Shown one piece after another: positions 27,361-36,402 of a stretch of DNA of 64,000 nucleotides. Position 1 is the first letter of the stretch, and each line of letters begins with the position of its first letter. Both the position numbers and the translations under genes were made by a program. The DNA lies in assembly GCF_002811765.1 (NCBI RefSeq), contig NZ_NPDR01000009.1:61857-125856 (forward strand). The letters are read 5' to 3'. Source of the stretch: Leptospira saintgironsiae (lineage in GTDB: Bacteria; Spirochaetota; Leptospiria; Leptospirales; Leptospiraceae). A model generated the notes under the pieces. The model did not search any database. It saw only the letters and a list, made by a program, of their open reading frames with translations, and was not told the origin of the DNA.

Positions 27361-28266
27361 TTACTTCTTCTTCTCCAACTCCGCCGCAATCATACACTCT
27401 TTCGGGATCCACTCCTTCTCCATTTGTTTTTGGCGAACATAACCAACCACATGACCAGTGCTAGCAGCTACCGCGAGAATAGAATAAGAATACAAAAGTG
27501 CATAAGGGGAAGCTGGAAGTAAGTCGGAGATCCCACCTCCCACATAAGAACCGTAAGCTGGATATAATGTGCGATATGCAGTCATCTCTTCTGTTTTGTC
27601 GCAACGGTATCTGAAGTATCGGATCGCATCATCTGAGGCTCTTGCTTCCGGATAGAAGGCCCCAAGGATCGGAACTGCATATCCTAACGCATACAAAGAA
27701 CGATATTCTCTTTGAGCAAAATCCTTGGAGTGACCGCCTTCATGGATCACTACAGCAGGAATATCTGAATACACATGGATCGTATTAGAATACGGATTAT
27801 AATGGTCCCCGCCAAAAATACGACCTACTAAAAGTACATCATTCACAACATATGCGAACAAACCTATGGTCCATTTTAGAAGTGGATTTACTGTTTTAGA
27901 ATGCCAAAGTCTTTTGAAATCATTTCCAGGAGCATATTGGTTAAAACGCACCTTAACATCTTTTAGGTTATTATCTCGGATATAATCCATCAGATATTTT
28001 TTTGTTTCGAATGATAGTTCGTGGTTTTGGATCCTTCTATCCCAGATCATAATTTTTGCGAGTAAACTTTCGATCCAGATCCAACTTCCTATAAAGTCTA
28101 TAACTGAATAAGGTTTTCCTTCTTCGAACTGAGGATTTTCCTCATCAAAATACATTTCGTCGTTTGGCTGGTATGGTTGTGCTACGGTATATCTTTTGTC
28201 TGTAGAATAATAACAGGACTGAAAAACAGCACAGGTAAGTAAGAATATTATGATTTTCTGTTTCAT
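27361..28266 (-). CDS. Lipoprotein with zincin-like HEGGH motif
   Basis: The 301-residue lipoprotein (signal ending AVFQSC, Cys18) contains HEGGH at 175-179, matching HExxH. E207 follows 28 residues later in an E-A-R-A-S-D setting, consistent with the third ligand of gluzincin metallopeptidases (ExxxA/D). Surrounding residues (IPAVVIHEGGHSKDFAQREY) resemble membrane-anchored peptidase-like proteins. Activity is not proven. It lies six bp after the stop of a second lipoprotein gene on the same strand, and the two probably form an operon. Confidence 0.72.
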   Translation of the reverse strand: MKQKIIIFLLTCAVFQSCYYSTDKRYTVAQPYQPNDEMYFDEENPQFEEGKPYSVIDFIGSWIWIESLLAKIMIWDRRIQNHELSFETKKYLMDYIRDNNLKDVKVRFNQYAPGNDFKRLWHSKTVNPLLKWTIGLFAYVVNDVLLVGRIFGGDHYNPYSNTIHVYSDIPAVVIHEGGHSKDFAQREYRSLYALGYAVPILGAFYPEARASDDAIRYFRYRCDKTEEMTAYRTLYPAYGSYVGGGISDLLPASPYALLYSYSILAVAASTGHVVGYVRQKQMEKEWIPKECMIAAELEKKK

Positions 28267-28271
28267 CTTAC

Positions 28272-28940
28272 TTATTTCCTTTTATTCGGAGCTTGTTTAG
28301 TTGTTGCGGAATGTTTTTTTATCTCATCCATAAAATCCAAAAGAGCCACCCTGCCCATCTGATTTACTTGATCTTCTCTGTTTCCTCTATGCCCCATATA
28401 AGGCAGATGTATAATCCATCCGAGTAAGACCGGAAGTGTTGCAAGAGTCGCCATACAATCGGTAACTCTGGATTCGATCCCGTCCTTGAATTGGTAATGC
28501 CAGGTTTTTCCGGAAGAAATAATATCCGCTTCCATCTCCACATTTACTTGGTTGTAACTACAATGATCTATGGATTCCAATTTAAACTTTTGGATTATGA
28601 TCTTATGTTTTCCTGGATATTCTTCCTTATGATCGATCAATTCTTTTCGGATCAGTTTAGAAATCGGTCCGTATAAATTGGTATAATTTTTTCCCCATCC
28701 TGTCCAAGAAGTAAATCCATCTTCGAAATATACAAATTGCTCAGGAACTTCGTCTGGGAATTCGACCTCGAAATCAGGATCCTTGGAATCGTAATCAGGA
28801 GCACCGGATCTTACCTCCATCCAATGTTCTTGGACTTCATGAGCACCTGAAAGAGTTTTAGGAACATGCACCTTAATGGAGGTGCAAGCAGAAAGAAATA
28901 TTAGAAAAAACGATAATACAAACGAAAGAGAATAAGACAT
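28272..28940 (-). CDS. Putative lipoprotein, unknown function
   Basis: The signal peptide MSYSLSFVLSFFLIFLSAC has a clear lipobox LSAC. The mature 203 residues are largely beta-strand with a hydrophobic stretch near the C-terminus (TLPVLLGWIIHLPYMGH) and a basic tail. No known family was recognised. It is the first gene of a two-gene unit with the HEGGH lipoprotein; an unclear spacer of 78 bp precedes its promoter region. Confidence 0.68.
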   Translation of the reverse strand: MSYSLSFVLSFFLIFLSACTSIKVHVPKTLSGAHEVQEHWMEVRSGAPDYDSKDPDFEVEFPDEVPEQFVYFEDGFTSWTGWGKNYTNLYGPISKLIRKELIDHKEEYPGKHKIIIQKFKLESIDHCSYNQVNVEMEADIISSGKTWHYQFKDGIESRVTDCMATLATLPVLLGWIIHLPYMGHRGNREDQVNQMGRVALLDFMDEIKKHSATTKQAPNKRK

Positions 28941-29018
28941 GATTTACAGCCTTGTAATCTAATAGTATGGAGAAGAATGTAAAGAATAAATTCTAAACCG
29001 AAAGAATATGACTTCTAT

Positions 29019-30080
29019 TCAATTTGAAATATCTTTCCATTTAGATCCAGGAATTTCTAAAACGAATTCGGAACCAAATGCAAGACTTGGGGTCTTAAAT
29101 CCTTTTCCTCCTTTCCCGGAAAGCACCTTGGAAACTGCGGCAAGTGATGATTCCACTGTGAATTCGTAACCTTCTTTACATTCTAAAACTTTGGCGAATT
29201 TTTTTCCTTCTTCGGATCGAACTTCTCCCCATACAGTCGTTTTGACTAAGGTTCTAGTTCTTTCTCCAGGACCCTTGATCGTTTTTCCTACCAATGCCTG
29301 GACTCCTTTTAATACAAAGGGAATTTTTAATAAAGAGATGATCGGTTTAAAATAGCGTAACGCGTTTACTTGTCCGGAAGGAATATCCGTATACACATCT
29401 ATATTTGGGATACCTGTAGAAATATAAGCTGTGAAAACATCTCCCCAAGGAATTCCATACACCTTGTAGGTTTTCCCATTAGCAGCAACTTTTCTAGATC
29501 TACTCAGATGAGGAACTCCAACCATCTGTCCATCCCTTCTGATCTTAGAACCGTAAGGCAATTGAGCAAGTGCACTTTTCATCGTGCCTGGAGAAACCTC
29601 ACTTAAACCCACAAACGCAAGTTCCAAAAACTTAGGTTTAGAAAGTGATTCTTTCAAAGAAGAAGCAAGGCAATCTGTCGGAACAATATCAAATCCTACT
29701 CCAGGTAAAAGTAGAACTCCTGCTTTTTCTGCGTCTTCTCCTAAAGCTTGGAGAGATTCATATACTGGAATTTCTCCAGTGATATCCAGATAATGTACTT
29801 TTTTAGAAATACATGCCTTTGCCATTGGGACAGAAGTTTGGATGAAAGGCCCCGCACAATGTAGTACGAGTTGGAATCCTTGTATATGTAAACCGACCTC
29901 GTTCGAATTATTTAAATCGAAAATTTTATATTCTAAACGCAGTTCGTTTGCGAGCTCTTCTATTTTGCCTCTGCTTCTTCCTGCGAGTACAGGTTTTAAA
30001 CCGCGAGACACTGCTCTTCTTGCGATGAGCTCTCCTGTATAACCGTTCGCTCCATAAATCATCCACTTTGAAACTGCCAT
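29019..30080 (-). CDS. Saccharopine-dehydrogenase-family NAD(P)-binding oxidoreductase (trans-acting enoyl reductase type)
   Basis: The N-terminal Rossmann fold is clear: WMIYGANGYTGELIARRAV, then LAGRSRGKIEELANEL, and VLHCAGPF. This pattern is that of the saccharopine dehydrogenase NADP-binding superfamily, whose bacterial members include trans-acting enoyl reductases of lipid synthesis. Length (353) fits. A role in lipid or wax metabolism is plausible given the neighbouring sterol-desaturase-like and PhyH genes, but the substrate is unknown. It stands alone, divergent from the gene at 30250. Confidence 0.8.
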   Translation of the reverse strand: MAVSKWMIYGANGYTGELIARRAVSRGLKPVLAGRSRGKIEELANELRLEYKIFDLNNSNEVGLHIQGFQLVLHCAGPFIQTSVPMAKACISKKVHYLDITGEIPVYESLQALGEDAEKAGVLLLPGVGFDIVPTDCLASSLKESLSKPKFLELAFVGLSEVSPGTMKSALAQLPYGSKIRRDGQMVGVPHLSRSRKVAANGKTYKVYGIPWGDVFTAYISTGIPNIDVYTDIPSGQVNALRYFKPIISLLKIPFVLKGVQALVGKTIKGPGERTRTLVKTTVWGEVRSEEGKKFAKVLECKEGYEFTVESSLAAVSKVLSGKGGKGFKTPSLAFGSEFVLEIPGSKWKDISN

Positions 30081-30200
30081 AAGGTAGGAACTACGACATC
30101 GTTTTTAATTTAGTCAACCTGCATACCACGAACGAGTTAGTTTTTTTCACACAAATGATAGGTAAAGAATTTCCGATTTGGAGTCTGTTTTAGTTTTGGA

Positions 30201-30228
30201 TTGACCCAGTTACTCAGCGAGGAATGAT
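30201..30228 (+). promoter_or_regulatory. Possible promoter of the sterol-desaturase-family gene
   Basis: TTGACC (30201-30206) and AATGAT (30223-30228) are 16 bp apart, about 20 bp before the ATG at 30250. The -10 is only a 4/6 match, so this is tentative. Confidence 0.28.
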
Positions 30229-30249
30229 AGAGGTTAACCGGCTTGTATT

Positions 30250-31584
30250 ATGGAAAAAATAAATCTTATCACAATCGCAATTCCATTCTTCTTTTTGCTG
30301 ATCGGGTTGGAGCTCGCATTCTCCTGGTATCATAAAAGAAAACTTTATCGTCTGAACGATTCTATCAACGATCTCAGTGCTGGGATCGCTAGTCAGATTT
30401 TCGGGATCATTTTTAAGACGATCACATTTTTCGCATATCTTTGGGTATATGAGAATTGGAGAATATTCAATCTTCCTTCTTGGCCAAGTGAGCCAGTTTC
30501 TTGGATGCCTTCTTCTGAAGTATTAGGACTTTCTGCTTCTACCTGGGCTTGGACAATTGTTATAGCAGTTTGGGTCACCTGCTTCGTACTTTATGATCTA
30601 GCTTATTATTGGCTTCATAGATTAAGTCACGAAGTGAATTTTCTTTGGGCGGGACATGTGGTTCACCACCAAAGTGAAGAATATAATCTTACTGTTGCAT
30701 TACGTCAGGCAAGTTTTCACGGACTATTCACTTGGATCTTCTATATTCCTATAGCTGTCCTTGGATTTTCTCCTATCGTGATGGTTCTGAACGGACAATT
30801 AAATTTGATCTATCAATTCTGGATCCATACAAAAGCGATCGATAAATTCCCTAAATGGTTCGAGGCTATTTTTAATACACCTTCTCACCATAGAGTTCAC
30901 CACGGTATCAATCCTAAATATATTGATAAAAACCATGGCGGAACATTGATCGTTTTTGATAGATGGTTCGGAACCTTCCAAGTAGAAGAAGAAACTCCTG
31001 TTTACGGAACAGTTAAACCTCTCCGCAGCTTTAATCCATTATGGGCAAATGTTCATTACTGGGTAGAAATGTGGGAACAAGCAAAACAAAGCCCTCGTTG
31101 GTCGGATAAGATCAAAGCATTTTTAGCAATGCCAGGATGGAGACCTCAGGATTTAGGCGGACAATACCCTATTCCTGAAGTGGATGAGAAAACATTCAAA
31201 AAATATGATGTTTCCCTTTCCAAAAGTTTGACCGCTTACGCAGTTACTTGGTTTGTTCTTACATTGGTAGGAACATTCTCTATGCTCGTAAAAGTAAATT
31301 CTATTCCTGTAGGATTACTATATACGATCTTCTTCTTCAGTATATTCTCCTTAACAACTGTTGGAGGAATTTTAGATCTGAAACGTTGGACTCTATATTT
31401 AGAGCCGGTCCGAATCGCACTTTTGGTAGGAGCTGCTTTCCTTTTAGGAGTTTCTACTGGAACAGCGTTTATCGTAGCTGGATTTGGTGCACTTTCACTT
31501 GCATGGTTTTTCTCTCAGAGAAATTCATTTACAGAATGGAAGGATATTGATCCAGTAAAAGAAATCCGTAGCAAAGCCGCTTAA
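30250..31584 (+). CDS. Sterol desaturase / fatty acid hydroxylase superfamily membrane protein
   Basis: A membrane di-iron oxygenase that hydroxylates or desaturates a lipid. The histidine clusters are HRLSH (H123, H127), HVVHH (H136, H139, H140) and HHRVHHG near 213-218. The N-terminal membrane helices and the long C-terminal extension with three further helices (about 327-425) give 444 residues. This is longer than simple family members and reminiscent of alkylglycerol-monooxygenase-like proteins. The specific substrate is unknown. A hairpin and a PhyH-family oxygenase gene follow on the same strand. Confidence 0.85.
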   Translation: MEKINLITIAIPFFFLLIGLELAFSWYHKRKLYRLNDSINDLSAGIASQIFGIIFKTITFFAYLWVYENWRIFNLPSWPSEPVSWMPSSEVLGLSASTWAWTIVIAVWVTCFVLYDLAYYWLHRLSHEVNFLWAGHVVHHQSEEYNLTVALRQASFHGLFTWIFYIPIAVLGFSPIVMVLNGQLNLIYQFWIHTKAIDKFPKWFEAIFNTPSHHRVHHGINPKYIDKNHGGTLIVFDRWFGTFQVEEETPVYGTVKPLRSFNPLWANVHYWVEMWEQAKQSPRWSDKIKAFLAMPGWRPQDLGGQYPIPEVDEKTFKKYDVSLSKSLTAYAVTWFVLTLVGTFSMLVKVNSIPVGLLYTIFFFSIFSLTTVGGILDLKRWTLYLEPVRIALLVGAAFLLGVSTGTAFIVAGFGALSLAWFFSQRNSFTEWKDIDPVKEIRSKAA

Positions 31585-31597
31585 TTAGTAATCGCGC

Positions 31598-31637
31598 ACT
31601 TCTCCGCTTGAATGTTTAGCATTGCATGCGGAGAAGT
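31598..31637 (+). repeat. 10-bp inverted repeat overlapping the PhyH gene leader
   Basis: ACTTCTCCGC (31598-31607) and GCGGAGAAGT (31628-31637) are perfect complements around a 20-base loop that itself contains AATG/CATT. The right arm includes the GGAG that would serve as ribosome binding site for the gene at 31646. No U-tract follows, so it is more likely a translational or operator element than a terminator. Confidence 0.45.
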
Positions 31638-31645
31638 TCTACTAA

Positions 31646-32416
31646 ATGAATCCAAACAAAACCGTTTCCGACGGAAACGAGTCTCTCCTAAAAAACGGCT
31701 ATTTTCTTTATTCAAATTTTTTTAGCTCAGAAGAGCTAAAGAAGGTCCAGAAAATATTCTTAGATGCAAATTCCAAATGGAAGACCAGATTTCCGGATGA
31801 AAATTCAGTCAACAGTGCCTATTTGACCAGTTCCGATTTTTGCGCGGCAGAATCGGATAGACTTTCGCTATTTCGTTTTATTTCCTCAAACAAGATCGTT
31901 AAACTTGCAAAAAGTATAATACAAGAGAAGACATACTTCCTAAACACTCAGCTATTTTTTAATCCAATTTCTCCAAACAAAAAGAATTATTGGCATAGGG
32001 ATCTGCAATATTTAGGAGTTTCAGAAGAAGAACAAAAGAATATCTTAAAGCGCACAAAGGTATTCCATTTTAGGATCCCATTCTTTCCAGATCCAGGTTT
32101 AGAATTTATTCCAGGTTCCCATACAAGATGGGACAATGAAGAAGAATACGAAATACGCATGGAGAAAAACGGCCGTAAAAATTACGAAAACTTACCCAGT
32201 AGTGTTTTGGTCCCTCAGAATCCCGGAGATCTTTTAGTATTCTCCGCTCATTTGATCCATAGGGGAATTTATGGAGAAGAAAGACATTCATTAGATATTC
32301 TTTATACGAATTTTCCAGATAAAAGATCGAATTCAAAAATGTTCCGCCAATTTCCGGAAGAGTCTATTCTATCTAAACTGGAAAATCCTGAAATTTTCGA
32401 ACAATCGGAAGATTGA
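31646..32416 (+). CDS. Phytanoyl-CoA dioxygenase (PhyH) family protein
   Basis: A non-haem Fe(II)/2-oxoglutarate-dependent oxygenase. The metal triad is visible: H117 and D119 in YWHRD, and His in AHLIHRG near residue 205, with R213 (EERHS) a likely 2-oxoglutarate ligand. Other family features are GLEFIPGSHTRW and PGDLLVFSAH. Length (256) is normal. It has no signal peptide. It follows the sterol-desaturase-family gene by 61 bp and ends before a bidirectional terminator. The substrate is unknown; hydroxylation of a lipid or small metabolite is expected from the family. Confidence 0.8.
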   Translation: MNPNKTVSDGNESLLKNGYFLYSNFFSSEELKKVQKIFLDANSKWKTRFPDENSVNSAYLTSSDFCAAESDRLSLFRFISSNKIVKLAKSIIQEKTYFLNTQLFFNPISPNKKNYWHRDLQYLGVSEEEQKNILKRTKVFHFRIPFFPDPGLEFIPGSHTRWDNEEEYEIRMEKNGRKNYENLPSSVLVPQNPGDLLVFSAHLIHRGIYGEERHSLDILYTNFPDKRSNSKMFRQFPEESILSKLENPEIFEQSED

Positions 32417-32438
32417 AATTTAGAACCTCTGGGTAATA

Positions 32439-32465
32439 AAAAACCCCCGAAGAGCGGGGGTTTTT
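32439..32465. terminator. Bidirectional rho-independent terminator
   Basis: Perfect 11-bp arms AAAAACCCCCG (32439-32449) and CGGGGGTTTTT (32455-32465) close the loop AAGAG. U-tracts exist on both strands. It separates the convergent PhyH gene and the secreted protein gene ending at 32491. Confidence 0.93.
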
Positions 32466-32490
32466 AGTGAGAAAGAAATTTAAGAGATTC

Positions 32491-33708
32491 TTATAAAGTT
32501 GGAGAAGCCTCGAATACAATATCCAATGCATCAATGGTAGATTTTCTTAAATCATCCCAAAGAACGCTTTTGTCGTCTCCTGAATCTCCAGATTTACCAG
32601 AAGTTCCAATCCTTGCATAAAGACCATCTACACGGGTTGCTTGGACGTAATTAGCAGGGATATCAGAAGCATCTACAAAATCCTTCACAAATCCATTCAT
32701 ATTAAACAATCCATAATTCAAGGAAACAGGTGTGCCACAAAGACTTCCGTCCCCAGTAGATAAAGTTGCTCCGGATGGTTCTTCCCAACCAGATTTTGCA
32801 GTAACTTCTAGATCACCGGTAAGCTTTTGGCTATAAGCTAATTTATAATATTCATCATTAGCAGCAGCGTTATTACAGAATCCTTCATTCGGATAAAGGG
32901 TAGGCATTAAGTTTGCACCCCCCAAAATTCGAACCACTGTCTTGAAACAAAAAACGGTACGATTGTCCATTTCTTCCAGGATCACTCTTCCCTTCGTTGC
33001 ATTATTTCCAATCTCAGTATCTTCTGCTAACTTATTATCCCAAGAATATACTTGGACCAAACCTTGCACTACATTATTATGAGTTGCAGGAACGTATTTT
33101 GCATCAGCAAGATCAGGAGAATACACATAACTTTCGATATCTGCTAGAGATCCACTGTCCTGAGAAGGATTTAACATTTTTAAACGATATCTAACAAGCG
33201 CGCCGTCCTGGGTTGTATCCCTAGGATTATCATCCCAATAAAATTGTAATGCAATGTCTGCGGTTCCTGTAGTACCTTCGTTTCTCAATTCCAAATAATT
33301 GGAAAAATCCTTAGTTCCTGTATAAGCGGTAGAAGAAGCCGTAAAGGTTCCTCCTAACTTAATAGAGATCGTAAAGTCGGTTCCGGAGGTAGTGGAGAAA
33401 TTATTCTGCACAAGTCCTCCAGGCTGGCTTGCAAGAAAAACAATTCCTGGATTTGACTGGATAGAACCAATGACATCATCCATAAAGAGTGAATTTCCAC
33501 GAGCCCAAGAAGCTGATCCTCTTACAAAACCCCATTGGTCCGCAGTCGCGTGCAATGGTCTAAGTAAAGAAACATTTAATGAAAACGGAATATGATTTTC
33601 TGCCTTCTTAAATCCTGGATTAAATTTAAAACCAGCAGTGATCCCGAAAAAGACTAATAAAGCCAGAACGATTTTAGGAAGTATAGAGCGACGATTTTGT
33701 AACTTCAC
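32491..33708 (-). CDS. Exported protein of unknown function
   Basis: An N-terminal membrane/signal segment (IVLALLVFFGITAGF) has no lipobox. The rest is a beta-rich, Asn/Ser/Gly-rich domain containing RGSASWARGNSLFMDD and VYSPDLADAKYVP, and four or five cysteines. I recognise no named family. The start is GTG at 33708, whose GTGA overlaps the stop of the preceding small lipoprotein gene, so the two are coupled. Repeated N/G/T-rich strands suggest a surface or periplasmic protein. Confidence 0.65.
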   Translation of the reverse strand: MKLQNRRSILPKIVLALLVFFGITAGFKFNPGFKKAENHIPFSLNVSLLRPLHATADQWGFVRGSASWARGNSLFMDDVIGSIQSNPGIVFLASQPGGLVQNNFSTTSGTDFTISIKLGGTFTASSTAYTGTKDFSNYLELRNEGTTGTADIALQFYWDDNPRDTTQDGALVRYRLKMLNPSQDSGSLADIESYVYSPDLADAKYVPATHNNVVQGLVQVYSWDNKLAEDTEIGNNATKGRVILEEMDNRTVFCFKTVVRILGGANLMPTLYPNEGFCNNAAANDEYYKLAYSQKLTGDLEVTAKSGWEEPSGATLSTGDGSLCGTPVSLNYGLFNMNGFVKDFVDASDIPANYVQATRVDGLYARIGTSGKSGDSGDDKSVLWDDLRKSTIDALDIVFEASPTL

Positions 33709-33890
33709 TGTGCAATTCCTCTTGGAACGATAATAAAAAATCCAGTTTTGCTTTTTTCCAATTGGTATCCGAGATTGAATAGAGGGATGAATGGGTCTTT
33801 TCCTCCCGGCGCGCAGGCAGTCCCGACTAACCCAGTCAGGATGATCCCTAAGCTAATAAGTAGAATCCCTCTTTTTAGATTTAAGATCAT
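33705..33890 (-). CDS. Small lipoprotein (61 aa)
   Basis: A 61-residue product with hydrophobic N-terminus and lipobox VGTAC (Cys26), then a short mature part of about 35 residues. AAGGAG lies seven bases before the ATG at 33890. Four-base overlap with the following exported-protein gene supports a genuine translated gene, perhaps working with it. No family recognised. Confidence 0.6.
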   Translation of the reverse strand: MILNLKRGILLISLGIILTGLVGTACAPGGKDPFIPLFNLGYQLEKSKTGFFIIVPRGIAQ

Positions 33891-34073
33891 AAGTATCTCC
33901 TTATAGAATAATGAACATCTGAGATTTAATTTTTTTCAGATTGATTTAGATTTAAAGAGCTTGTTCTAATTAACAAACCAATATACCAAAGAAAAGCTTT
34001 ATTTCGCTTAATCCTTGGAAAAAACGTCCCCCAAGGAATAGATGCCCTAAGATCATAACATTTCGGAGACAAA

Positions 34074-34706
34074 ATGAAAGGTCCAATCTTGAATATATTT
34101 CTGAAAAACCCAGTCCCGGGAAAAGTTAAGACACGTTTAGCTAAGGACATAGGAGAAGAAGCCGCACTGGAAGTATATCAGGCACTGGTCGAAAAAACCA
34201 GATCTGCTTGCAAAGACTTAGATGTTCCTAAAGTTCTTTGGTTTGATTCTTATCTCCCGAATCCATCTGACTTGGGAAGTTGGGGACATTCTCCTTTACT
34301 TATCCGCAAACAAGAAGGAAAAGATCTAGGGGAGAAGATGAGAAATGCATTCTTGTATTGTTTTCAGAATGGTTCAGGTCCTGCGATACTAATAGGAAGT
34401 GATTGTCCAGAGTTGGACCTCCTACATCTCAAAGAAGCATTTCATATTTTAGATCATAAAGATGTTGTTCTAGGTCCTGCCAAAGACGGTGGTTATTATC
34501 TGGTAGGACTCAAGTCTGATACTCCTGAACTTTTTCATGGAATAGAATGGAGTACTGAAACTGTTTTTGCCAGAAGTCTGGAAAAACTGCAATGGGCCAG
34601 GAAACAAGTAGGACTTCTTCCTGTATTAACCGATCTAGATGATGTCCAAGATTTGGATTATTTTGAATCAAATGGTATCTGGGATTGGAAAAAGAACGGT
34701 TCCTGA
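34074..34706 (+). CDS. DUF2064 / TIGR04282-type glycosyltransferase-like protein
   Basis: The N-terminus ILNIFLKNPVPGKVKTRLAKDIG is the NTP-binding-like motif of this family, followed by LIGSDCPELDLLHLKEAF and GPAKDGGYYLVGL. Family members are annotated as glycosyltransferase-like and, in some genomes, associate with arsenosugar synthesis. At 210 residues the length is typical. CGGAG lies six bases upstream of ATG 34074. A seven-base inverted repeat (TCCTTGG at 34012-34018 / CCAAGGA at 34031-34037) sits in the leader. No arsenic genes are adjacent, so the substrate remains open. Confidence 0.82.
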   Translation: MKGPILNIFLKNPVPGKVKTRLAKDIGEEAALEVYQALVEKTRSACKDLDVPKVLWFDSYLPNPSDLGSWGHSPLLIRKQEGKDLGEKMRNAFLYCFQNGSGPAILIGSDCPELDLLHLKEAFHILDHKDVVLGPAKDGGYYLVGLKSDTPELFHGIEWSTETVFARSLEKLQWARKQVGLLPVLTDLDDVQDLDYFESNGIWDWKKNGS

Positions 34707-34855
34707 TCCATATATCACACGAAACTTCACATATCCTAAACATTAAAAAAATAGAATATAGTCTATAAACTTCGGTCTCGACCCATGTCCAGAGAAAGAA
34801 TTCATATTTTTTCTTCATTATGTAATTATTTGCCTACTTGCAGAGGATCTCAGGT

Positions 34856-34889
34856 CTCATTTATGTAATTGATTGATTACATAAATGAG
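34856..34889 (+). promoter_or_regulatory. Perfect 14-bp inverted repeat embracing a start codon
   Basis: CTCATTTATGTAAT (34856-34869) and ATTACATAAATGAG (34876-34889) flank a six-base spacer TGATTG. The ATG of the Het-C-like gene (34885-34887) lies inside the right arm, and there is no ribosome binding site upstream. A further ATGTAAT-type half-site occurs near 34819. It may be a DNA operator, or a hairpin that hides the start codon. Confidence 0.6.
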
Positions 34890-35697
34890 CAGTAAAACTA
34901 ACTTTATTTTTCTAAAATTTTTGGTGTTTGGATTTTCCATTTATTTTCTATCTTCTCTTATTCCTTTAAGAGCTTTCGGGAAGAAGGGCCCACATACTCA
35001 TACGAGTATTACCCAAGAGGCATTTTTTGAATTTGCAGATAAGACCGGCTGGGATCTGAGAGCGGACTGTATGGAGTTAATTGTCCAAGGAAATTTGAGA
35101 GCGGATTCTGCATTCATGAATAATGATGCATATCATTGCGATAATGATAATATTCTGGGATGTGCAGATCGTTTCAGGACATTAAAGGATGATTCTTATA
35201 GAGAATCCAATCATATCACTGGACTGATAAAATTGGGAATGGCACTACATATCACTCAGGATTTTTATTCTCATTCCAATTGGGCCGAAAATTATCCTAT
35301 GGTGAGCATTCTCGCCCCGATTGAACATCCTTGGATTTTTTTAAGTATGAAAGAGATCCAAACAGGTTATTTTAATCTACTTCCAATCATAGAACATACA
35401 GAAGAAGCAGGAGATTGTTTTGATGCGGAAGAAGGTCTACATGGCAATTACACATTTGCAACCCATGCATGCCTGAATAAAGACGCCTCTGATAGTCACA
35501 GAAGTCTCAAAACTGTTCTTCCTGGGATACCCATTAGTTATCATGATTGGGCCGCAGACCTTGCGAAAGAACATACTACTCAAATTTTGGTGGAACAGTA
35601 TAAAGCGAAACATCCTCTACTATTGAGTTGCCTAACACCGAAAGTTTTATCATTTTCTTGTGGAAGCCAGGCATATGATTTTCTCCGCCCGAATTAA
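34885..35697 (+). CDS. Secreted Het-C / zinc-dependent phospholipase-C-like protein
   Basis: A signal peptide (MSSKTNFIFLKFLVFGFSIY...) leads to a mature protein beginning KKGPHTHTSITQEAFFEF. The core motif LGMALHITQDFYSHSNW near 117-133 is the hallmark of the Het-C/PLC-like fold. Its His/Asp residues bind zinc in phospholipase C and S1/P1 nuclease relatives. Other His/Asp residues (THTS, HIT, HAC, SYHDWAADL) fit metal binding. Several cysteines (CMEL, HCDN, GCAD, DCF, ACLN, SCL, SCG) suggest disulfides. Activity is unproven. The gene is alone and its start codon is embedded in an inverted repeat. Confidence 0.72.
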   Translation: MSSKTNFIFLKFLVFGFSIYFLSSLIPLRAFGKKGPHTHTSITQEAFFEFADKTGWDLRADCMELIVQGNLRADSAFMNNDAYHCDNDNILGCADRFRTLKDDSYRESNHITGLIKLGMALHITQDFYSHSNWAENYPMVSILAPIEHPWIFLSMKEIQTGYFNLLPIIEHTEEAGDCFDAEEGLHGNYTFATHACLNKDASDSHRSLKTVLPGIPISYHDWAADLAKEHTTQILVEQYKAKHPLLLSCLTPKVLSFSCGSQAYDFLRPN

Positions 35698-35817
35698 GTC
35701 TAATTTCCGTTGACTTAAGCCTTCCCCGTACATTACTGTAAATTTATCCAGACAGTATGCAGTCTATTTTTACCTGATTGTAAAATTTTTGGATCGATCC
35801 TTCCTTAGGTAATATCT

Positions 35818-36402
35818 GTGAAACTATATCAAATTTTATTGTTTTGTTTACTTTCCTCGGGTTTTCTTTTCGCCCAGGATTCCCAAACTACTAACGAAAC
35901 CCAAACCACTTCTCCGGAAGTTTCGGCAGAAGAGCAGACGTTATCCGCCGTTAAAAAATTGATCGGTTTTATTCGTTATAAGAAAAACGACAAGGCTATA
36001 GCTCTGATCCATGTAGGAAAATTCTCCGAAAAACTAATTGGAGATCATAAAATTTCTGCAGCGGAAAGAAAAGAATTCGAAGAAGCGATCTCCGAGTATA
36101 TTGTAAACAAAGCATTTCCAATCGCATTAAAATATTTTGATAAGATTGATATCACTTACGATAAACCTGCAGTGAATGGTAAACAAGCAAGAATCGGATC
36201 TTCTATCCTTTATAAAGGTTCTGACCAGATCAAGTTTGCTTGGATACTTTCCGAATCCGAAGGAGCTTGGTACATCAGCGATTTCGAAACAGAGGGTAAA
36301 CTTGCCACAGAGATCAACCGCACTAAAAACATAGAGCCGTCTATTAAGAAAAACGGAATCAAGGGGACTATTTCCCTAATACAAAAAGCAGCTAAGAACT
36401 GA
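35818..36402 (+). CDS. Ttg2/MlaC-family periplasmic protein (HpnM-like)
   Basis: MlaC/Ttg2D-type proteins carry lipids across the periplasm; HpnM, a member, works with an RND exporter for hopanoids. The signal peptide MKLYQILLFCLLSSGFLFAQ is followed by a Gln/Thr-rich linker. The helical domain contains LIGDHKISAAERKEFEEAISEYI, and the beta part DITYDKP...KQARIGSSILYKG. Length (194) is normal. The start is GTG at 35818. The next gene begins one base before this stop (TGATG). The HpnM/HpnN-like pairing supports a role in outer-membrane lipid export, an inference from synteny. Confidence 0.78.
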   Translation: MKLYQILLFCLLSSGFLFAQDSQTTNETQTTSPEVSAEEQTLSAVKKLIGFIRYKKNDKAIALIHVGKFSEKLIGDHKISAAERKEFEEAISEYIVNKAFPIALKYFDKIDITYDKPAVNGKQARIGSSILYKGSDQIKFAWILSESEGAWYISDFETEGKLATEINRTKNIEPSIKKNGIKGTISLIQKAAKN

